NCBI RefSeq assembly: GCF_040222385.1
Contig: NZ_JAVKDF010000014.1
Coordinates: 121,242-185,241, forward strand
DNA: 64,000 nt
Source: Imperialibacter sp040222385
GTDB lineage: Bacteria; Bacteroidota; Bacteroidia; Cytophagales; Cyclobacteriaceae
Direction of reading: 5' to 3'
Numbering within the stretch: the first letter of the stretch is position 1; every line of letters begins with the position of its first letter. Positions 17,050 through 25,924 of this stretch are shown here, one piece after another. Under the pieces are notes generated by a model that saw only the letters and a list, made by a program, of their open reading frames with translations, ran no database searches and had not been told where the DNA came from. The translations under genes and the position numbers were made by a program.

Positions 17050-18783
17050 ATGAGAAAGCTTAAAGCCATTTTTGGAAGAACGTTACCAAAAGCATCTGTG
17101 CTCCTATGGGTGCTGACCACAAGCAGCCTGGTTCAGGCTCAGGACATTTCCTACAGAGAAGAGATTCATATACACCACGATGGCCCTGTATATTTAACGG
17201 GTGATCGGGTAAGGTTTTCAGTAACATGTCTCGATCAGTCAAATCACCTGCTTTCACCACTTAGCAGGCTGGCTTATGTTGAACTACTCGACAGCGAAAA
17301 CGTACCACTGGCACAATCGATCATCGATTTGAAAGATGGAAAAGGAAAGGGCGACATTCTTTTGCCATTTACCGCCACTTCAGGCGACTACATCTTGAGA
17401 GCCTACACCAAGTGGATGCGAAATTCTCCCCCCGAGGACTATGCTTATTCAATCGTTACCATTATCAATCCATTTAAGTCGCTTGGGCTGTCAGAAAGCA
17501 GTGAAAAGCCAGCAACGAGAAAAGCCTATGCTCCCACAGCGGGTCTGACGATATCAACCGCCAGCGAAGTGTATCGCTCAAGGCAAAAAGTAACCATCAA
17601 CCTTGGCTTGAATGGCGTAGAAGGTAGACCTGCTAATGGGCTGGTGTCAGTTTCTGTAAGCAAGGTGCCTGATTTCTTCATGACGGATCAGGAAAATTCC
17701 GGGAAGCTTCCGGTGGTTGTCAAAAAAAATCCCTCCCAGGCTTCATTTAAACCCGACAGGCACTACCTGCCTGAAACGAAGGGGCAATTCCTCACTGGTA
17801 AAGTATATGAATCGGGCACCACAACCCCAAAGGCAAATGAATTGATCTACTTGTCCATTATTGGAACTCAACCGGAATTTTATACTTCAAAAGCTGACAG
17901 CGAGGGCATCATCCGGTTCGAGATTGTGGACTTTTATGGCCAGGGGGAGGTGCACCTGCAAAGCAGCGATCCTGATGCCAATGTAGATATAGTTATCGAT
18001 CCTTCGTTTTCAGAGGCCTTTGTTGCACTTGAGGTTCCGTCACTGAATATTGATGAGAAGTGGGAGAGTTACCTCACTCAGGCAAGCCAGAATATGCAGG
18101 TTAGAAATGTGTATTCCAGCATTATCCCATTTGATGAACACCAGCCGTCGGCTGACTCATTACCTTTTTATGGCATTCCCGATCAGAAATACTACCTGGA
18201 TGACTACACAAGGTTCCCTTTGATGGAAGAGGTGCTGAGGGAATATGTAGCTGGTATTTTCCCAAGAAAAAGAAACGACGAATTCTATTTTAAGATGGTG
18301 AACGTGGAAAAAAATGAGATCATGAACGATGAACCGCTGATGCTCTACGATGGCCTTCCAATTAAAAAGGCGAACACCATTATGGAGCTGGATCCTCGCC
18401 TTGTGAAGCGGATTGATATTGTGACAAAAAGATACTTAATGGGGGGGGCAATTTTTGATGGCATCACCAGCTTTCATTCATATAAGGGCGACCTGGCAGG
18501 GCTAGACCCGGCACTCATTGTTGGCCAGGAATATTCTTTTGTTGGGGTGCAGAAAGGGGCGAAGTATGTGTTCCCCGACTACGACGATGTTAACTCCACA
18601 TCGACATTGCCAGACTTCAGAAACACCCTGTATTGGACTGACAGCAGGGAGATCAGTGACGGGCTTGGAGAAGTAGTGTTTTTTACCGGAGACGATACCG
18701 GGACATATTTGATTGACGTTGAAGGAATCTCAGACTCAGGCGACTTGATCTCTCAAAAAAGGTTTTTCAAAGTGGAGAAATGA
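17050..18783 (+). CDS. Exported MG2-like beta-sandwich protein in the receptor operon
   Basis: The ATG at 17050, 4 bp after the receptor stop, opens a 577-residue protein with a signal peptide (to about SLVQAQ, residue 35). A longer reading from 16981 only overlaps the receptor. The first domain (about 38-150: HHDGPVYLTGDRVRFSV, FTATSGDYILRAYTKWM) resembles the MG2 domain of alpha-2-macroglobulin-like proteins. The rest is beta-rich with no catalytic motif that I recognise. Such proteins often follow TonB receptors in Bacteroidota and probably sit at the outer membrane. Its stop overlaps the start of the first DUF4249 gene by ATGA, a sign of coupled translation. Confidence 0.78.
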   Translation: MRKLKAIFGRTLPKASVLLWVLTTSSLVQAQDISYREEIHIHHDGPVYLTGDRVRFSVTCLDQSNHLLSPLSRLAYVELLDSENVPLAQSIIDLKDGKGKGDILLPFTATSGDYILRAYTKWMRNSPPEDYAYSIVTIINPFKSLGLSESSEKPATRKAYAPTAGLTISTASEVYRSRQKVTINLGLNGVEGRPANGLVSVSVSKVPDFFMTDQENSGKLPVVVKKNPSQASFKPDRHYLPETKGQFLTGKVYESGTTTPKANELIYLSIIGTQPEFYTSKADSEGIIRFEIVDFYGQGEVHLQSSDPDANVDIVIDPSFSEAFVALEVPSLNIDEKWESYLTQASQNMQVRNVYSSIIPFDEHQPSADSLPFYGIPDQKYYLDDYTRFPLMEEVLREYVAGIFPRKRNDEFYFKMVNVEKNEIMNDEPLMLYDGLPIKKANTIMELDPRLVKRIDIVTKRYLMGGAIFDGITSFHSYKGDLAGLDPALIVGQEYSFVGVQKGAKYVFPDYDDVNSTSTLPDFRNTLYWTDSREISDGLGEVVFFTGDDTGTYLIDVEGISDSGDLISQKRFFKVEK

Positions 18784-19946
18784 GAATCATCACCCTGGCC
18801 ATACTGATATTTTTCGTGAGTGTTGGCTGCCTCGAAAGATTCGAGCCGCAAGGAACGAAGTTGACCAACCTATTGGTGGTGGAAGGGCAGCTTACAACTG
18901 GTGCGGAGAGCAACACAATCAAACTCTCCAGAACCCGGGCCATAGGCATGAAGGACATGATACCAGAGCAAAATGCCATAGTGAAAGTGACAGATGGCCA
19001 CTCGAACGACTACCTTTTTAAGGAAACGCTACCCGGCACATATTACAATCCGACGGCAGATTTGACAGCAAAGGTGGGAGAAAAATATGTACTCGATATT
19101 GTAACCACCGGAGGCAGTCACTATCAATCCAGTCCGGTTACGCTTAAGCAAACTCCCCCTATAGAAAAAGTATATTATCGCAGTGAAACCAGGCTGACTA
19201 ACGATGGGAGAGTGTTGTCAGGTATTGCCGTTTATCTCGATGCCTTCGACAAGAATAACAACACCAACTACTACCGTTGGGAGTGGACAGAAAATTGGGA
19301 AATTCAAATGCCCGTCAACTCAAAATTCGACTTTCAAGTCGATAAAGATACAGTCGGAATGGGTTATCCCATACCTAAAATTCTGCCAGTGAACATTTGC
19401 TACAACTCCGACACCTCCAGCAGAATAATGGTAGCTAGTACCAAAACGCTCTCAGAAGATCGTGTTAAGAAATATGAAATCAATTTCACGAGCACTACGG
19501 GATTCAAATTAAAGAGCCTGTATGGTATTATAGTAAAGCAATATGCTCTTGACGAAGCAGGTTACAAATACTGGGAGGCTTTAAGAGCGAGCAGTGAAGG
19601 GGTAGGTACCCTATTTGACCCACAGCCCTATGAGCTTACCGGAAATGTGTTTAATACGAGTGATGAGAGCGAGCCGGTATTGGGTTATTTTGATGCCAGC
19701 ACCGTGTCAGTCAATTCGCTGGTAGTCATCCGTGACCAACTCGATTCGCTTGTTTACCCTTTGGAACAATGTTTCTTTGAGAAAGACACTGTGCCTTACC
19801 GGCTCGTTCAAGACTACCTACAGGCTGGTTACCTTATCGATACCACAGGTCTGTTTGGCAGCACTTATGTGGTAATGGCTCCTGTTGACTGTAGCGACTG
19901 TCGACTCTATGGGTCGCTGGAGCGCCCAAAATTCAGACCTGATTGA
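18780..19946 (+). CDS. DUF4249 lipoprotein, copy 1 of 6
   Basis: 388 residues with a lipoprotein signal (lipobox VGC, Cys17). Family traits are a short N-terminal strand (LLVVEGQLTTGAE), FKETLPGTYYNP, NNTNYYRWEWTENWEI in the centre, then VGTLFDPQPYELTGNVFN and VLGYFDAST. The end is CSDCRLYGSLERPKF, a Cys pair shared with the other copies. DUF4249 proteins are surface or periplasmic lipoproteins usually coded beside TonB-dependent receptors, and their biochemical role is not established. The ATG overlaps the previous stop (ATGA). Confidence 0.88.
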   Translation: MRIITLAILIFFVSVGCLERFEPQGTKLTNLLVVEGQLTTGAESNTIKLSRTRAIGMKDMIPEQNAIVKVTDGHSNDYLFKETLPGTYYNPTADLTAKVGEKYVLDIVTTGGSHYQSSPVTLKQTPPIEKVYYRSETRLTNDGRVLSGIAVYLDAFDKNNNTNYYRWEWTENWEIQMPVNSKFDFQVDKDTVGMGYPIPKILPVNICYNSDTSSRIMVASTKTLSEDRVKKYEINFTSTTGFKLKSLYGIIVKQYALDEAGYKYWEALRASSEGVGTLFDPQPYELTGNVFNTSDESEPVLGYFDASTVSVNSLVVIRDQLDSLVYPLEQCFFEKDTVPYRLVQDYLQAGYLIDTTGLFGSTYVVMAPVDCSDCRLYGSLERPKFRPD

Positions 19947-19949
19947 CAA

Positions 19950-21173
19950 TTGGCCAAATTATGTAACATATCGTCCCAAGACTTCTTTGTTAAAGGTAAA
20001 AATCTCTTCAGAGTGACGTTCACCCTTTTGATAGGGTTCGACCTCGTTGGATGCACCGAGCCTTTTACTCCAGAGTCCAAAGCTTACAAAGGTGTTCTTG
20101 TGGTTGACGGGTTTGTATCAGACGCAGAAGCCAGATCATCAATAAAACTGACACGCAGCTCCCCTATCGACGTTGCAATTCCCACCCCTGAATTAAACGC
20201 CATCGTATCGGTGATAAATAAAGAGGGAAAAAGTTTCGAGTTTGAAGAAACCTCGCCTGGCATTTACCAGAGCATAGCGGCAGGTTTTAAGGGTGTGGTC
20301 GGACAAGCATATTCGCTTGATATTTTGACTGACAATGGGAATCACTACCAGTCCAGGCCTGTTTTACTAAAAAAATCACCGCCGATAGATAGTGTTTATT
20401 TCGAACCCTCCGTCAGGCTGTCGGATATTGACGGAGATACAATTACAGGAGCAGCCATATTTGTTGACACACATGACGACACAAATTCCACTAAGTATTA
20501 CCGCTGGGAATGGGAGGAAGATTGGGAAATAAGAGTACCGTACCCCAACACATACGACTGGATTACCTACGAGGACGGCAAATTCGGGTTTCCAAAAGAA
20601 AATGGAAATCAGATCGGCCTGTGTTATAGCCACCAAGTGGGTAGAAACATCCATATCGCCACTACCAATCAGCTATCAAGTGACCAGATCAGTAAGTTTG
20701 AGCTCAACTACGTCACAACCCGGGATGGCTATAAGTTAAGGTCTCTTTATAGCATTTTAGTACGGCAATATGCGCTCGATGAAGAAGCCTTCTTATATTG
20801 GTCGGAGCTCGAAAAGACCTCTGAAACACTGGGTACTTTGTTTGATCCCCAGCCCTATGAATTGCGAGGAAACGTTTTTAACACTGACGACCCCGACGAA
20901 ACCGTTCTGGGCTATTTTGGTGCCAGCACGGTTGAAGAGAAGCGCCTCTACATTACCCGTGAACAGCTTAAGGACATCAAATACCCAACCAACCCCTGTG
21001 GACAGGATCTGCTTGAGGTTGAATACAGGTATGTGTACGACCATTTGGAAGCCGGCTACGTTATTGCTTACCTCGGCGACTACGGGGCTATCTCCCTGTA
21101 TATGGCACCGAAAGATTGTTGCGACTGCAGATTTCATGGCGTATTGGAGAAACCTGACTTCTGGCCGCAATGA
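19950..21173 (+). CDS. DUF4249 lipoprotein, copy 2 of 6
   Basis: 407 residues from a TTG at 19950, 3 bp after copy 1. No in-frame ATG precedes the lipobox LVGC (Cys35), so the start is a TTG or the GTG at 20013. The central YYRWEWEEDWEIRVPYP, LYSILVRQYALDEEAF, LGTLFDPQPYELRGNVFN and the end CCDCRFHGVLEKPDFWP match copy 3 very closely, so these two look like the most recent duplicates. It is probably an outer-membrane-anchored partner of the receptor upstream. The function is inferred from context only. Confidence 0.88.
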   Translation: MAKLCNISSQDFFVKGKNLFRVTFTLLIGFDLVGCTEPFTPESKAYKGVLVVDGFVSDAEARSSIKLTRSSPIDVAIPTPELNAIVSVINKEGKSFEFEETSPGIYQSIAAGFKGVVGQAYSLDILTDNGNHYQSRPVLLKKSPPIDSVYFEPSVRLSDIDGDTITGAAIFVDTHDDTNSTKYYRWEWEEDWEIRVPYPNTYDWITYEDGKFGFPKENGNQIGLCYSHQVGRNIHIATTNQLSSDQISKFELNYVTTRDGYKLRSLYSILVRQYALDEEAFLYWSELEKTSETLGTLFDPQPYELRGNVFNTDDPDETVLGYFGASTVEEKRLYITREQLKDIKYPTNPCGQDLLEVEYRYVYDHLEAGYVIAYLGDYGAISLYMAPKDCCDCRFHGVLEKPDFWPQ

Positions 21174-22378
21174 GAGCACTTATAAAACCAACAAAGATTT
21201 ATTTCGGCACCATCGTCCTTTGTTCCATTGGGCTGGGTACGAGTTGCATTGAGCTTATTTCACCGGAGACCTCAACAGCTCCTAGAGCGCTGGTAGTTGA
21301 AGGGTCGGTGTCCGACGAAGTTGGCCCTTACACGGTTAAACTGACTCGCAGTAACCCGATTGGTACTTACTCACCAACGCCCGAAGTAGGAGCGACAGTG
21401 TCAGTCAGGGTTGAGCACGGTGCCGAATATCTTTTTGCAGAAGACTCGCCAGGCGTCTACCAGAGCAATCCTGCCAACTTCACTGGCACCGCCGGTGCCA
21501 GGTATACGCTCCAAATCGTCACTGCTGATGGCAGAAAATACGAATCAGACGCCATTGAATTAAAAAAAGTGCCGACCATTGATAGCGTTTATTTTGAAGC
21601 CTCAACCCGGCTTGCTGATGTAACAGGCGATACCATCACAGGGGTAGAAATATTGCTGGATACTCACGACTCTTCAAATGCTACCACATATTATCGCTGG
21701 GAGTGGGAAGAGGTTTGGGAGATTAAAGTACCTTACCCAAATACCTATGATTGGGTGGTGTGGCCCGTTTTAATTCCAACGGCCGAACGTTTCGGTTACG
21801 AAGTTCCCAATAATCGGCATGTGGAGAGATGTTACAGCTCCACACGGTCGAATGGCCTGCTCCTCAGTTCTTCGCTTGGGCTGGCGCAAGATCGTATCAG
21901 CAAATACGAACTTACCTACGTTAGCACGGAAGGCTACAAATTGAATTCTTTGTATAGTATACAGGTAAAGCAATACGCCCTTGATGAAAAGGAATACCAC
22001 TATTGGTCGGAGTTGAAAAAGCTTTCTGAATCGCTGGGAACGCTATTTGACCCACAACCATACGATCTCCGTGGGAATATGCATAGTTTAGATGACCCGG
22101 CCGAGGCAGTGCTCGGCTACTTCAGCGCTAGTACTATCTCAACAAAACGACTGTATATCAACCGGTCTGAACTTGCTGACGTCAAATTTCCCTACAGCAT
22201 ATGCGCCCAGGAGCTCGTTTATGTAGAAAACAAGTACGTTCAAAATCACATAGAAGCTGGATACTTGATTGCTGCATTAGGTGACTATGGCTCGGGGCAC
22301 TACTACCTGGCTCCGGCTGAATGCTGCGACTGCCGGTACAATGGTGTATTGGAAAAACCTGACTTTTGGCCATTATGA
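21170..22378 (+). CDS. DUF4249 lipoprotein, copy 3 of 6
   Basis: 402 residues. The ATG overlaps the stop of copy 2 (ATGA). The lipobox is GTSC (Cys26). It has the same strand order as copy 2, with YYRWEWEEVWEIKVPYPNTYDW, LYSIQVKQYALDEKEYHYW, LGTLFDPQPYDLRGNM and the terminal CCDCRYNGVLEKPDFWP. A roughly 6-residue insertion distinguishes the central loop (WPVLIPTAERFG) from copy 2, and such loop differences between copies could change ligand or partner choice. Confidence 0.88.
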   Translation: MRALIKPTKIYFGTIVLCSIGLGTSCIELISPETSTAPRALVVEGSVSDEVGPYTVKLTRSNPIGTYSPTPEVGATVSVRVEHGAEYLFAEDSPGVYQSNPANFTGTAGARYTLQIVTADGRKYESDAIELKKVPTIDSVYFEASTRLADVTGDTITGVEILLDTHDSSNATTYYRWEWEEVWEIKVPYPNTYDWVVWPVLIPTAERFGYEVPNNRHVERCYSSTRSNGLLLSSSLGLAQDRISKYELTYVSTEGYKLNSLYSIQVKQYALDEKEYHYWSELKKLSESLGTLFDPQPYDLRGNMHSLDDPAEAVLGYFSASTISTKRLYINRSELADVKFPYSICAQELVYVENKYVQNHIEAGYLIAALGDYGSGHYYLAPAECCDCRYNGVLEKPDFWPL

Positions 22379-23448
22379 GCGAAGCGATTGTTTCAGCATA
22401 TATCTCCAGAAAGCTAGCACTGGTTTTGCCCATCGTTTTCATTTTTGAAGGGTGCATTGAACCATTTGATGGCAAATCGACAGACTATGAAAAGTTGTTG
22501 GTAGTAGAAGCCGCCATATTCGACACGCCTGGCCCCTATCAGGTTCTCCTTTCAAGGAGCAGACCGTTCGGCACCCTTAACTCTTTACCTCAGACTGGTG
22601 CTTCGGTTTGTGTGACCACACTTGAGGGCGCATGTTATCCATTTACAGAAGTGGCTCCGGGCAAATATCTCAGCGACTCGGCAGAATGGCGAGGGCAGCC
22701 GGGCACAACTTACAAGCTGGAAATTGACCTAAATGGAATTCATTTCGAGTCCTCCGAGGAGCTTCTTCGAAGCACACCGGCCATAGATAGTGTGTACTAT
22801 GAGCCTGAGGAGCGGTATACTAACACAGATGAAGTGTTGTCGGGAATAGCCTTATTTGTCGACACACATGACGAAAACAACTCGACCAGGTTCTATAAAT
22901 GGACATCCATTGAAAGCTGGGAAATAAAGATAGAATATCCCATCGATTTCAACCTCTGGAAATGTTACGACTCCGACACGTCCAAAATTATTCAAGTTGC
23001 CACCACCCATGGGTTATCGAAAAATGTAGTAAGCAGGCATGAACTCAATTATGTAAGCACGGAAGGATTCCGGCTTGGTTCCTATTACAGTCTGCTGGTG
23101 CAACAGTCGGCCATCGACCAAAAAGCCTATAGCTACTGGTGGGAGATCAAGCAATCCAACGAAATGGCTGGCTCTTTGTTTGACATTCAGCATTACCCTA
23201 TCAGAGGAAATATTCACAATAAGTCGGACGCCGAGGAGGTGGTTTTAGGGTATTTCGAGGTGCTATCGATACAGGATAAGCGAATCTTTATCTCAAGAAG
23301 AGATGTCAAAGATCTCAACTTTCCCGGGCCCTCGTGCTATAGTGTGTGGGATGGGCCGCCACCTGACCCACGGTTTTTACCCAGACGCTGTACAGACTGC
23401 ACCTACCATGGTGGCTCATTGAAGAAACCTGACTTTTGGCCTATCTAA
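22375..23448 (+). CDS. DUF4249 lipoprotein, copy 4 of 6 (diverged)
   Basis: The ATG at 22375 overlaps the stop of copy 3 (ATGA). A longer reading from 22366 adds only three residues. At 357 residues it is the shortest copy (lipobox FEGC, Cys27). It is also the most divergent: GTLFDPQPYEL is replaced by GSLFDIQHYPI, the central Trp-Glu-Trp reads KWTSIESWEIK, and the end is CTDCTYHGGSLKKPDFWP. The Cys pair and the KPDFWP end are kept, so it is probably still functional. Confidence 0.86.
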   Translation: MSEAIVSAYISRKLALVLPIVFIFEGCIEPFDGKSTDYEKLLVVEAAIFDTPGPYQVLLSRSRPFGTLNSLPQTGASVCVTTLEGACYPFTEVAPGKYLSDSAEWRGQPGTTYKLEIDLNGIHFESSEELLRSTPAIDSVYYEPEERYTNTDEVLSGIALFVDTHDENNSTRFYKWTSIESWEIKIEYPIDFNLWKCYDSDTSKIIQVATTHGLSKNVVSRHELNYVSTEGFRLGSYYSLLVQQSAIDQKAYSYWWEIKQSNEMAGSLFDIQHYPIRGNIHNKSDAEEVVLGYFEVLSIQDKRIFISRRDVKDLNFPGPSCYSVWDGPPPDPRFLPRRCTDCTYHGGSLKKPDFWPI

Positions 23449-23466
23449 TACTTTAAACAAAAAAAA

Positions 23467-24660
23467 TTGAAAATCACTGACACAATATCCTTTCAAAGAA
23501 AGCTATTTATTACCGGAAGAAATGCGCTATTGCTTGTGCTTTTAGGTAGCTGCGTTGAACAGTTCGACCCAAAAGTAATTGCCTACCAAAGCGTATTGGT
23601 AGTAGATGGTTACCTCTCCGATAAAGCTGAGCCTTACAGGATTAATTTGTCACGGTCGAGAGCCCTAAATAACGAAGACTTTCTTCCTGAGCTTGGTGCC
23701 AGTGTTTCAATCATAGGCAGCGAGGGCGAAACCTATCCACTAGTCGAAAGCGACTCTGGCCGATATGTGAGTAACCCCAACGAGTTTGTGGCTTCGACCG
23801 GGCAGACTTACACACTTGACATTGTAACAACTAGTGGAAATCACTATCAGTCTGATCCTGTCACGGTAAAAGTTACACCTCCTATCGACAGCGTGTATTT
23901 CAAAACAGAGCGACGCATCAATGACGACGGCCTCGAAATGGACGGCATCAAAATATTGGTTGACGCCCATGACCCCACGGCGAGTACCAACTATTACCGC
24001 TACGAATGGAAGGAAACATACGAGATTTCGCTGGCGTACGCTGCACCGTGGGATTATGACTCCATGGCGCCCGACCCCAGGTTCCCAATAAAACCAATTG
24101 CGGTTTTTGCCGCAAATTGCTACAATTCACGCCGCGGAAATTCCATTCTTACGGTGAGCACCGACCAGCTATCAGAAGACAAGGTAAGTGAGTTCGAGAT
24201 TAACTATGTGAGCACGGCCGACTATAAGCTGCGAAAAAGATACAGCATACTCGTTGAGCAATTTGCACTGGATGAGGATGCATTCCACTACTGGTCCGAA
24301 CTCCAAAAAAATTCCGAGAACCTCGGAACGCTATTTGATCCACTTCCCTATGAGCTCCGTGGAAACGTTAGAAATCTGGATGACCCTGACGAGGTCATAG
24401 TTGGTTATTTTGATGCGGCCCAGTCTTCACAAATGAGGCTGTTTGTTGACGGAATTGAGTTAAGAGATTTATCGTTTCCGTCCACCGGCTGTCCAAACTC
24501 ACTTGATACGGTGGCCCTTCAGGACATCCCTCTCAATTTGACACGGAATTACCTTATTTCCGTATTAGGGCCATACCCGGTTGAATATGTTCTTATGGCA
24601 CCAAGGCGGTGCGCCGATTGTAGAGTTTACGGATCGTTGGAAAAACCGGATTTTTGGTAA
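23467..24660 (+). CDS. DUF4249 lipoprotein, copy 5 of 6
   Basis: 397 residues from a TTG at 23467, 18 bp after copy 4. No ATG is available before the lipobox LGSC (Cys29). It has NYYRYEWKETYEI, YSILVEQFALDEDAFHYW, LGTLFDPLPYELRGNV, VGYFDAAQ and the end CADCRVYGSLEKPDFW. The TTG start is inferred from the signal peptide that directly follows it. Confidence 0.86.
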   Translation: MKITDTISFQRKLFITGRNALLLVLLGSCVEQFDPKVIAYQSVLVVDGYLSDKAEPYRINLSRSRALNNEDFLPELGASVSIIGSEGETYPLVESDSGRYVSNPNEFVASTGQTYTLDIVTTSGNHYQSDPVTVKVTPPIDSVYFKTERRINDDGLEMDGIKILVDAHDPTASTNYYRYEWKETYEISLAYAAPWDYDSMAPDPRFPIKPIAVFAANCYNSRRGNSILTVSTDQLSEDKVSEFEINYVSTADYKLRKRYSILVEQFALDEDAFHYWSELQKNSENLGTLFDPLPYELRGNVRNLDDPDEVIVGYFDAAQSSQMRLFVDGIELRDLSFPSTGCPNSLDTVALQDIPLNLTRNYLISVLGPYPVEYVLMAPRRCADCRVYGSLEKPDFW

Positions 24661-24679
24661 ATGATAAACAGTTTCAACC

Positions 24680-25858
24680 TTGAAAGGAAACAGTTTTTTA
24701 ATCGGCCTTCTTATTCTCACATTGTGGGGCTGCGTGGAACCTTTTGAGCCAGAAACAGGAGGCTTTGAAAGTGTGCTGGTGGTGGAAGGCAACATCTCCG
24801 ATGCCGATGAGCCCTACCTCATCACTGTGAGCAGAACTGCGCCGCTGGACGCCTCCGGAGCCATTCCCGAAAAAGGTGCCTTTGTCCAGGTGAAAGACGA
24901 AGAGGGAGCTGCTTTCCTATTTACCGAGGTTGCGCCCGGCAAGTATCATAGCAACCCACTTGGCTTTATCGGATGTTCTGGTAAAAACTACACCTTGAGC
25001 ATTATCACATCATCAAACCAGCGTTATGAGTCTGAAGTCGTCACGCTGAAACCTACTCCTCCTATCGACAGTATTTATTTTGAACGAGAGATACGCTTAA
25101 CTGACGCCGGAGACAGCCTGGACGGGGTAAGAATTATGGTAGATGCACATGATCCACTTGGAACGTCCGTGTATTACAAATATTCATGGATAGAAACGTA
25201 CGAAATACGACCGCACTATCCTTCTTTCTATGAATGGGATTTTTCGGTAACTCCAGCAGCCTTCGTCCGCCGCAATCCAGAAATTAATCTTTGTTTTAAA
25301 ACCGACTCCTCCCGACAAGTGCTGATCACCAGCACGGCGAACCTAAAAGCAGACAGGGTAAGTGAATTCGAAGTGAATTATGTGAGCACTGTTTCGTTTA
25401 GGCTTAAATCACGTTATAGCATTCTTGTCCGGCAACAAACAATAAGTGAAAAGAGCTTCAGGTATTGGAGCGAGGTAAAAAAAACGTCCGAAAGCTTGGG
25501 AACACTCTTCGACCCTCAACCCTATCAGCTGACTGGCAACGTGCATAACGTTGACGACCCTGAAGAACCAGTGCTTGGCTATTTTGACGCCAGCAGTGTT
25601 GCGCAAAAACGAATTTTTATTGATCGGAAAAAAGACTTGCACAGCCTGACCTATCCCGCCGAACCATGCATCAGTCAACTAAAAACCTTCTCGCCACAGG
25701 AGGAAGGAGACGTGGCCAAAGACGAGTTCAATCTTTTTATCTCGTGGGGCTACTTAATAGTTGATGCGGAAGGCCTACTATGGGCTCCCCCGGAATGTGC
25801 CGACTGTCGTCTTTACGGCACGCTGGAAAAACCCGACTTCTGGCCTGACTCTCCCTGA
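24680..25858 (+). CDS. DUF4249 lipoprotein, copy 6 of 6
   Basis: 392 residues from a TTG at 24680, which gives a textbook lipoprotein signal (MKGNSFLIGLLILTLWGC, Cys18). An ATG at 24661 overlaps the previous stop but is out of frame. The body has YYKYSWIETYEI, YSILVRQQTISEKSFRYW, LGTLFDPQPYQLTGNVHN, VLGYFDASS and the end CADCRLYGTLEKPDFWP. It is the last gene of the array. A 66-bp gap without a clear terminator separates it from the S9 peptidase gene. Confidence 0.86.
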   Translation: MKGNSFLIGLLILTLWGCVEPFEPETGGFESVLVVEGNISDADEPYLITVSRTAPLDASGAIPEKGAFVQVKDEEGAAFLFTEVAPGKYHSNPLGFIGCSGKNYTLSIITSSNQRYESEVVTLKPTPPIDSIYFEREIRLTDAGDSLDGVRIMVDAHDPLGTSVYYKYSWIETYEIRPHYPSFYEWDFSVTPAAFVRRNPEINLCFKTDSSRQVLITSTANLKADRVSEFEVNYVSTVSFRLKSRYSILVRQQTISEKSFRYWSEVKKTSESLGTLFDPQPYQLTGNVHNVDDPEEPVLGYFDASSVAQKRIFIDRKKDLHSLTYPAEPCISQLKTFSPQEEGDVAKDEFNLFISWGYLIVDAEGLLWAPPECADCRLYGTLEKPDFWPDSP

Positions 25859-25924
25859 CGAAATTATACTATAAAGTATCAACGCCTTTCGCTAATTTCC
25901 GCTTCTAATTAACCCTATCTGAAA

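Noticed and set aside
24661..24680. Possible frameshift at the start of DUF4249 copy 6
   Set aside because: An ATG overlaps the previous stop but is out of frame; the TTG at 24680 already gives a perfect lipoprotein signal, and copies 2 and 5 also use TTG.
18780..25858. Assembly duplication artefact as the cause of six similar genes
   Set aside because: The copies differ throughout in sequence and length, so they are true paralogues.
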